Assembly (NCBI GenBank): GCA_027079895.1
Contig: JALWUZ010000385.1
Location: forward strand, 1-17,683
Direction of reading: 5' to 3'
Length of the DNA: 17,683 bases
From: Anaerolineae bacterium
GTDB lineage: Bacteria; Chloroflexota; Anaerolineae; B4-G1
Shown here: positions 8,477 through 14,796 of the stretch, piece by piece
How positions within the stretch are numbered: the first letter of the stretch is position 1
Layout: every line of letters begins with the position of its first letter
The notes under the pieces: model-generated
Told to the model about the DNA's origin: nothing
What the model saw: only the letters and a program-made list of their open reading frames with translations
Database searches by the model: none
Translations under genes and position numbers: made by a program

Positions 8477-9070
8477 ATGGTTTATCTGTGGGCTGCGTTA
8501 CTGGGCTATCTCCTCGGCGCGGTGCCGACCGGCGTCCTGGTGGCCCGCCTGTGGCGCGGCGTGGACGTGCGGCAGCATGGCAGCGGTCACACCGGCGGCA
8601 TGAACGTCTCCCGCGTCACCGGCGTATGGGGCGGCGTGCTGACCGGCGTCGTGGATGTCATTCTCGGCATCGCCGCCGTCGTCGTCGCCCGCCGCCTGAC
8701 CCCCGACCCCTGGGCGGCGACGGCGGCCGGCGTTCTGGCGGTCGTCGGCCACAACTGGTCCCTGTTCATCCGTTTCGCCGGCGGGATTGGCCTCTCATCC
8801 CTGGCCGGCACATTGGCAGCCCTCGACCCGCTCCACGCGCTGGAGGCCCTGCCCATCGTGGCGGTGCTGTGGTTCGCCCTGGTGGGACTGCTCCACGTCC
8901 ACCGGGCCCGCGCCCTGATTCTGGTGATGTTGCTCGTGGGGCCGCTTCTGTGGATTCTGAGCGCGCCGCCGCCGGTCATCCTGCTCGGACTGCTGGGCGG
9001 GGCGGTCGTCGCCCTCAAGAGCCTCACCGACTGGCATCGCCGGTACGACACCCATCCCAAAGGAGACTGA
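8477..9070 (+). CDS. Divergent PlsY-like acyl-phosphate:glycerol-3-phosphate acyltransferase family membrane protein
   Basis: A 197-aa, very hydrophobic protein with about five membrane segments and the PlsY layout. PlsY makes lysophosphatidic acid from acyl-phosphate and glycerol-3-phosphate at the inner membrane. The motif 1 region reads HGSGHTGGMN (34-43) where typical members have SGNxGATN. The motif 2 region reads GHNWSLFIRFAGGIG (91-105) where typical members have GGKG, so the conserved Lys is Ile104. The usual C-terminal H-R-x-N-x-x-R-L segment is missing and is replaced by WHRRYDTHPKGD. It may therefore be a paralogue with altered substrate or activity. ATG 8477 follows GGAGGAGG (8465-8472). 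The downstream phosphatase-type gene starts 3 nt after its stop, so the two are cotranscribed. The family call is fairly firm; the exact reaction is uncertain. Confidence 0.8.
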   Translation: MVYLWAALLGYLLGAVPTGVLVARLWRGVDVRQHGSGHTGGMNVSRVTGVWGGVLTGVVDVILGIAAVVVARRLTPDPWAATAAGVLAVVGHNWSLFIRFAGGIGLSSLAGTLAALDPLHALEALPIVAVLWFALVGLLHVHRARALILVMLLVGPLLWILSAPPPVILLGLLGGAVVALKSLTDWHRRYDTHPKGD

Positions 9071-9073
9071 CCA

Positions 9074-10390
9074 ATGACCACCGCTTATCAGATCGAACGC
9101 CGCCTGTTGGCCCACCGCCTGCCCGGCCTGGCGGACTTCCTCCCGCCGGAGTTCGTCTATCCCAACTACGACGCCTACTCCATCGCCAACGTCCCCGCCA
9201 CCGTCGCCCGCCTGCTGGGGGTGGAGTTGGACGGCACCGCCCCGCCGCTCGACCCGGCCCTGTGGGAGGATTTGGCCGACGGCGTTCGGCGCGTCATCCT
9301 CGTCGTCCTCGACGCCGTCGGCTACCGGCAACTGCAACGGGCCCTCGACCGCCCGGACAGTCCGCCGGTACTCCGCCGCCTGGAAGAGGCCGGACGGCTC
9401 GCCCCCATCACCTCCATCTTCCCCTCGACCACCGTCGCCGCGCTGACCACCTTCTGGACCGGCCTCCCGCCGCTCGAACACGGCTTCATCGGCACCCGCT
9501 TGCTCCTGCCCGAATACGGCCTCCTCGCCGATATGCTGAAACTCGGCCCGGCGGCCCACGAGCAGCCCGGCCTCCTGCCCGCCTGGGACTGGGAGCCGGA
9601 GCAGTTCATCGCCGTCCCCGGCCTGGGACAGAGGCTGTCCGCCGTCGGCGTCCAGACCGTCGCCCACACCCACTTGCCCTACATCGGCGGTGCGCTCTCC
9701 CGCATCTTCCTGCGGGGGATGACGGAACTGCGCGGCCACATCGAGGCCGGCGATATGTGGCTCAACCTGCGCTACACCCTGTTGACCCACCGCGACCGGC
9801 CGCTCTTCGCCAGCGTCTATTGGAGCAACACCGACTCCATCGCCCATGTCTACGGGCCGGAGAGCGACCAGTTCTACGCCGCCCTGCGCTCCGTGCTCCG
9901 CTCGCTGGAGGAAAACTTCCTGGACACCCTCCCCGCCGAGTTGAGGGACGGCACCTTGCTCATCGTCACCGCCGACCACGGCAGCACCGCCACCCCACCC
10001 GACCGGCTGGTCACGCTCGAAGACCATCCGGCCCTGTGGGAGACCCTGCTCCTCCCTCCGGCGGCGGAATCACGGGCCGCTTACCTCTACGTCCGTCCCG
10101 GCTCCGCCGACGACCTGCGGGCCTACGTCGCCGACCACTTCCCCGGCCGCTTCCTCCTGGTGGACAGCGACCGGGCGGTTCAGGCCGGGCTCTTCGGCCC
10201 CTGGAACGGGGAACCGCCGGTCCCCGCGATTCGCCGCCGCCTGGGGGACATCCTGCTCCTGGCACAGGACGGCAGCCGCTTCATCTTCAAGAAGAAGACC
10301 CAGCCGCTGGACTTCCGAGGGCATCACGGCAGCCTCACGCCGGACGAAATGCTGGTGCCGTTTCTCATCGCCCGCCTGGACGCGCTGTAA
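9074..10390 (+). CDS. Alkaline phosphatase superfamily protein (type I phosphodiesterase/nucleotide pyrophosphatase-like)
   Basis: A 438-aa protein with the metal-site pattern of nucleotide pyrophosphatase/phosphodiesterases. Asp80 is in VVLDAVGY. A likely nucleophile Thr120 is in FPSTTVAALTTFWTG. Asp254 and His258 are in NTDSIAH, Asp301 and His302 in TADHGST, and the distal His417 or His418 in GHHGSLTP. Family members use two zinc or similar ions to cleave phosphate mono- or diesters. No signal peptide or membrane segment is evident, so it is probably cytoplasmic. AGGAGA (9061-9066) is the ribosome site and overlaps the end of the preceding PlsY-like gene. That pairing suggests a role with glycerophospholipid or phosphodiester intermediates, but the substrate cannot be read from the sequence. 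A phosphoglycerol-type transferase is a less likely alternative. Confidence 0.85.
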   Translation: MTTAYQIERRLLAHRLPGLADFLPPEFVYPNYDAYSIANVPATVARLLGVELDGTAPPLDPALWEDLADGVRRVILVVLDAVGYRQLQRALDRPDSPPVLRRLEEAGRLAPITSIFPSTTVAALTTFWTGLPPLEHGFIGTRLLLPEYGLLADMLKLGPAAHEQPGLLPAWDWEPEQFIAVPGLGQRLSAVGVQTVAHTHLPYIGGALSRIFLRGMTELRGHIEAGDMWLNLRYTLLTHRDRPLFASVYWSNTDSIAHVYGPESDQFYAALRSVLRSLEENFLDTLPAELRDGTLLIVTADHGSTATPPDRLVTLEDHPALWETLLLPPAAESRAAYLYVRPGSADDLRAYVADHFPGRFLLVDSDRAVQAGLFGPWNGEPPVPAIRRRLGDILLLAQDGSRFIFKKKTQPLDFRGHHGSLTPDEMLVPFLIARLDAL

Positions 10391-10396
10391 CGCAGG

Positions 10397-10424
10397 TTGC
10401 GCCTTTCCCAAAAACAGTTACAAT
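10397..10424 (+). promoter_or_regulatory. Sigma70-type promoter of the response regulator gene
   Basis: TTGCGC (10397-10402), a 16-bp spacer, then TACAAT (10419-10424), immediately downstream of the phosphatase-family stop. The start would be near 10431, giving a leader of about 73 nt. Confidence 0.5.
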
Positions 10425-10445
10425 TGGGCGAGCACTACCATCCAC

Positions 10446-10478
10446 CCTCCCGCCGGTTGAGGTCACGCCGGTGGGAGG
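10446..10478 (+). promoter_or_regulatory. 5' leader hairpin of the response regulator gene
   Basis: CCTCCCGCCGG (10446-10456) pairs with CCGGTGGGAGG (10468-10478) as an 11-bp stem with one G.U pair and an 11-nt loop. The 3' arm contains GGGAGG, which resembles a ribosome site, so the stem could hide it. The probable real site is GAGGA at 10489-10493, outside the stem. Confidence 0.5.
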
Positions 10479-10503
10479 ACGAGCAGTCGAGGACACCGGG
10501 GAT

Positions 10504-11193
10504 ATGGCCGCGACAATCTTGGTCATAGATGACGATACTCTCCTGCTCAAACTAATCCGGCAGGCGTTGACCCCCAAGGGCTACATCGTACACACCGCCA
10601 CCAACGGCGATGAGGGGCTGCTCCTGTTCAACCAAGTGGCCCCTGACCTGGTGATCCTGGACGTGATGATGCCCGGCATGAGCGGCTGGGATGTCTGCGA
10701 GCGGCTGCGGCAGGTCTCCTCGGTGCCGATCATCTTCCTGACCGCGCTGGACTCCGTGGACGACATCGTCAGCGGGCTTACTGGGGGCGCGGACGATTAC
10801 CTGGTCAAACCGTTCCGCATCGCCGAACTGGCCGCTCGGGTGTCCGCCCTGCTCCGTCGGGTCAGGATGTCCTACGAGAAGCCGCGCGTCATCAGTTTTG
10901 GCAACGGCGACCTGGTCATCAACCTGGACGAGCAGATGGTCTTTGCCTACGGTGAGGAAGTGCCCTTGAGCCCGATCGAGTACAACCTGCTCGTCTTCCT
11001 GGCCGAGCGGGCCGGTCGGATCATCCCCTCGCGGGTCCTGTTCGATGCCATCTGGGGCACGATGGCGGACGCCGGGACGCAGAGCGTCAAGTGGTACATT
11101 TGGAGTCTGCGGAAGAAAATCGAGAAGGACCCACAGCACCCCCGCTTCATCCTCACCGAACGCGGCAAGGGATACCGCTTCTCCCCCAACTGA
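10504..11193 (+). CDS. OmpR/PhoB-type DNA-binding response regulator (orphan)
   Basis: A 229-aa two-domain response regulator. The receiver domain (about 1-118) has the acidic pocket Asp9-Asp10-Asp11, phospho-acceptor Asp53 in LDVMMPG, Thr80 in FLTALDS and Lys102 in YLVKPF, so phosphorylation should be normal. The C-terminal winged helix (about 130-227) shows LSPIEYNLLVFLAERAG and ends with ILTERGKGYRF, the usual wing of this subfamily. The ATG at 10504 starts directly before the first beta strand (ATILVIDDD). The frame stays open far upstream through neighbouring genes, but that is an out-of-frame artefact of high GC. No histidine kinase gene is adjacent, so its partner is encoded elsewhere. 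It has its own promoter and a structured leader. Confidence 0.95.
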   Translation: MAATILVIDDDTLLLKLIRQALTPKGYIVHTATNGDEGLLLFNQVAPDLVILDVMMPGMSGWDVCERLRQVSSVPIIFLTALDSVDDIVSGLTGGADDYLVKPFRIAELAARVSALLRRVRMSYEKPRVISFGNGDLVINLDEQMVFAYGEEVPLSPIEYNLLVFLAERAGRIIPSRVLFDAIWGTMADAGTQSVKWYIWSLRKKIEKDPQHPRFILTERGKGYRFSPN

Positions 11194-11212
11194 GCCCCGC
11201 GCGACACGCTCA

Positions 11213-11285
11213 CTCGTTCCCACGCTCCAGCCCCCCTCCTCGTTCCCACGCTCCGGCGTGGGAACGCAGATGGACGCTCCGCGTC
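11213..11285. repeat. Palindromic dispersed-type repeat (REP/MITE-like)
   Basis: The 16-mer CTCGTTCCCACGCTCC occurs twice in direct orientation (11213-11228 and 11239-11254). The second copy forms an 11-bp perfect stem, CGTTCCCACGC (11241-11251) with GCGTGGGAACG (11256-11266), around a TCCG loop. A small hairpin, GACGC-TCC-GCGTC, follows at 11273-11285. The 'GTTCCCACGC...GCGTGGGAAC' core resembles dispersed palindromes I know from several bacterial phyla. It lies between the tail-to-tail response regulator and Crp/Fnr genes and may also serve as a bidirectional terminator. Confidence 0.75.
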
Positions 11286-11353
11286 GAGGCCACCCGCACA
11301 AAGCAAGGGAGCAAACAAGAGGAAACAACGGGGCAACTACGAGGAAAAGACAC
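11286..11353. other. Remainder of the convergent spacer, no feature seen
   Basis: Purine-rich, lower-GC sequence between the palindromic repeat and the Crp/Fnr stop codon. I see no open reading frame, hairpin or promoter of note here. Confidence 0.5.
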
Positions 11354-12037
11354 TCACTCCACGAGGGACATCAGAGCCTCCCGCTCCAACCCCTCCCGGT
11401 CCACCACCACGATGCGCCCCCGCCGACGGCGAACCAACCCGGCGGCGGCGAAATCACGCAGCGTGCGCCCGACCATCTCCCGCACGGTGCCGATGTGAGC
11501 GGCGATCTCCTCCTGCGTCCAGCGGCGGGGATGCCCCTCTCCCTCCGGCGCGGCGGCCTGCGCGAGCAGAAACCGCGCCAATCGGGTGCGCACCGTGTGA
11601 AGTGCGAGACCTTCCACCATATCCCCCAGGCGGCGCACCTCGGCGGCCAATCGCTCCGCCAGCGGCACGCTCATAGCCGGGTAACGACGCACCAGGGCGT
11701 GGAAATGGTCGCAGGGGATGGCGTAGACGACGCTCTCCGTCGCCGCCTCCGCGTTGGCGGGCACCGGCCCCCCGTCGAGGGCCGGGATGAGGTTGACCGC
11801 CTCGCCGGTGCTCAGATAGGCGAGCACCTGTTCGCGGCCTTCGGGCGACAGGCGGTAGATGCGCACCAGCCCCCTCACGATGAAGTAGACCGTCCGACAG
11901 GGCTCCCCCTCGACGGCGAGCGACTGCTGCGGCGCGAAGACCCGGCGGCGGGCGCGGGAGACGAGCGCGTCCCAGGCCGCCGGCTCCAGAGAGGCGAACA
12001 GAGGCAGTTGCCTCAACGGGTGGTCGTGAGCGTCCAT
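11354..12037 (-). CDS. Crp/Fnr family transcriptional regulator
   Basis: A 227-aa regulator with an N-terminal cyclic-nucleotide-binding-type beta barrel (about 10-125), a dimer helix, and a C-terminal winged helix-turn-helix reading TQEEIAAHIGTVREMVGRTL, which aligns with the Crp recognition region. The pocket region reads TGEAVNL and PVPANAEA, without the Arg-Ser pair that binds cAMP in Crp, so cAMP is unlikely to be the ligand. It also lacks the Fnr N-terminal cysteine set (only Cys47 and Cys109 by my count), so no Fe-S sensor is expected. The ATG at 12037 lacks any Shine-Dalgarno site and lies about 3 nt from the predicted transcription start, so the mRNA is probably leaderless. It diverges from an acyl-CoA synthetase gene, which it probably regulates along with itself. 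Confidence 0.93.
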   Translation of the reverse strand: MDAHDHPLRQLPLFASLEPAAWDALVSRARRRVFAPQQSLAVEGEPCRTVYFIVRGLVRIYRLSPEGREQVLAYLSTGEAVNLIPALDGGPVPANAEAATESVVYAIPCDHFHALVRRYPAMSVPLAERLAAEVRRLGDMVEGLALHTVRTRLARFLLAQAAAPEGEGHPRRWTQEEIAAHIGTVREMVGRTLRDFAAAGLVRRRRGRIVVVDREGLEREALMSLVE

Positions 12038-12046
12038 TGGAGGGGC

Positions 12047-12075
12047 ATTTTAGGACGTGGTGAAGAAATTGTCAA
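12047..12075 (-). promoter_or_regulatory. Promoter of the Crp/Fnr gene (leaderless start)
   Basis: On the minus strand, TTGACA (12070-12075), a 17-bp spacer and TAAAAT (12047-12052) form a near-consensus promoter. The predicted start is near 12040, only about 3 nt before the ATG at 12037. Confidence 0.75.
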
Positions 12076-12082
12076 ATTTGAC
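12071..12082. promoter_or_regulatory. Perfect 12-bp palindrome, probable operator between divergent -35 boxes
   Basis: GTCAAATTTGAC is its own reverse complement. It contains most of the -35 element of each divergent promoter (TTGACA on minus and TTGACC on plus), separated by only 2 bp. A protein bound here would be expected to affect both genes. The Crp/Fnr protein is the obvious candidate, though the site differs from the classical Crp and Fnr consensus. Confidence 0.6.
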
Positions 12083-12106
12083 CTCTGCTCCCGAATGGAC
12101 TATACT
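12078..12106 (+). promoter_or_regulatory. Promoter of the acyl-CoA synthetase gene
   Basis: TTGACC (12078-12083), a 17-bp spacer and TATACT (12101-12106). The start would be near 12113, giving a leader of about 119 nt before the ATG at 12232. I find no convincing structure in that leader. Confidence 0.7.
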
Positions 12107-12231
12107 GGTGAGCAGTCCAGGCGGCATATCCGCTGCGACCGGCCCGACGATACCGACGGCAGGGCCTGTCCCACATTCGCACAAATGGCGCGGCTCGTCC
12201 GCTGCCGGATAGTTTCGAGAGGAGGCCGCTG

Positions 12232-13944
<1,713 letters not shown>

Positions 13945-13954
13945 CCTCCGCCGC

Positions 13955-13971
13955 CGCTGCGCATTGCAGCG
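13955..13971. terminator. Small hairpin between convergent genes, weak terminator candidate
   Basis: CGCTGC (13955-13960) and GCAGCG (13966-13971) form a 6-bp stem with a GCATT loop, between the acyl-CoA synthetase stop and the methyltransferase stop. No T-tract follows on either strand. Confidence 0.3.
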
Positions 13972-13976
13972 CGGAA

Positions 13977-14786
13977 TCACTGACGCGCGAAAAGCGAAAT
14001 CTGAGCGGACACCTCCGATGGTAAGTCGCGAGGTGTCCGCTTCGTTCTGGGGTCAATGGAATCGAAACGGACAAACGGGCGTGCGATTCGACGGCGGCTC
14101 ATCTCGATGTACTCTGGGTTGACGTCAATCCCGACCCACTGCCGCCCCAGCACCGCCGCCACCTTGCAAGTCGTCCCGCTGCCGACGAAAGGGTCCAGCA
14201 CCACGTCGCCGGGGTTGGAACTGGCGCGGATGATGCGTTCCATCAACGCCTCCGGTTTCTGAGTGGGGTGATTCTCCCGCTCTGGGTTGGAGTAGTGAAC
14301 GTGGGAAAAATGCCACACATCCCCCGGATTGGCCCCCGCCATGTTGTTCCTCTGACGGTAATACTTCTGCGGAATCCTGATGTCATCCAGGTTGAAAGTA
14401 AACTCCTGCCCCTTCGTGAAATACAAAATGTCCTCGTGACGTGGCGAGAACCCCCGCGTGCGCCCCATCCCCTGGGTATAGTGCCAGGTTATCCAGCCGT
14501 TGAAATTCAGGCCGAACTCGTCCTCTAGCATCGCGTACAATCGGGCGATGAACCGCACTCCCATGAACACGTAGATAGAGCCGGTGGGTTTGAGCACCCG
14601 CACCGCCTGGGCGAGCCATTCCCTGGTGAAAGACTCGTACTCTTCCCAGGGCCGGTTATCAGCATAGCGACCGTACCGCTTGCCGAGGTTGTAAGGTGGA
14701 TCCGTCGCCACGAGGTCCACGCAGGCGTCGGGGAACTGCGACATCACCTCGATTGCATCGCCGCAAATCAGTCGGTTGAACTCCAC
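13977..14786 (-). CDS. Site-specific DNA methyltransferase, beta class, probably N6-adenine
   Basis: A 269-aa enzyme that transfers a methyl group from SAM to DNA. Catalytic motif IV DPPYNLG (29-35) comes before the SAM-binding motif I DPFVGSGTT (198-206), with the target-recognition stretch between them, so the order is that of the beta class. DPPY favours N6-adenine over N4-cytosine. HPTQKPEALMERII before motif I is family-typical. The start is GTG 14786, because the conserved RLICGDAIEVM segment begins right after it and GAGGTGAG precedes it closely. No restriction endonuclease gene is nearby, so it is an orphan here. The gene starts 10 nt after the amidohydrolase-CYTH stop and is probably cotranscribed. 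The C-terminus ends QISLFARQ, which contains a sliding-clamp-like pentapeptide. The target sequence is unknown. Confidence 0.93.
   Translation of the reverse strand: MEFNRLICGDAIEVMSQFPDACVDLVATDPPYNLGKRYGRYADNRPWEEYESFTREWLAQAVRVLKPTGSIYVFMGVRFIARLYAMLEDEFGLNFNGWITWHYTQGMGRTRGFSPRHEDILYFTKGQEFTFNLDDIRIPQKYYRQRNNMAGANPGDVWHFSHVHYSNPERENHPTQKPEALMERIIRASSNPGDVVLDPFVGSGTTCKVAAVLGRQWVGIDVNPEYIEMSRRRIARPFVRFDSIDPRTKRTPRDLPSEVSAQISLFARQ
14005..14040. repeat. 11-bp perfect inverted repeat inside the methyltransferase 3' end
   Basis: GCGGACACCTC (14005-14015) and GAGGTGTCCGC (14030-14040) form an 11-bp stem, extendable by CGA/TCG across a 1-nt bulge. It codes for about residues 249-261 of the methyltransferase. 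On the minus strand it is followed by AGATTTCGCTTTT, which is fairly T-rich. On the plus strand it lies about 60 bp past the acyl-CoA synthetase stop. It could act as a terminator for one or both transcripts. Confidence 0.7.
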
Positions 14787-14796
14787 CTCACCTCGC

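Noticed and set aside
8488..11193. A 901-codon open frame running through the PlsY-like and phosphatase-family genes into the response regulator
   Set aside because: The upstream part is a shadow frame rich in Arg and Pro, typical of off-frame GC-rich DNA; only the part from 10504 matches a protein family.
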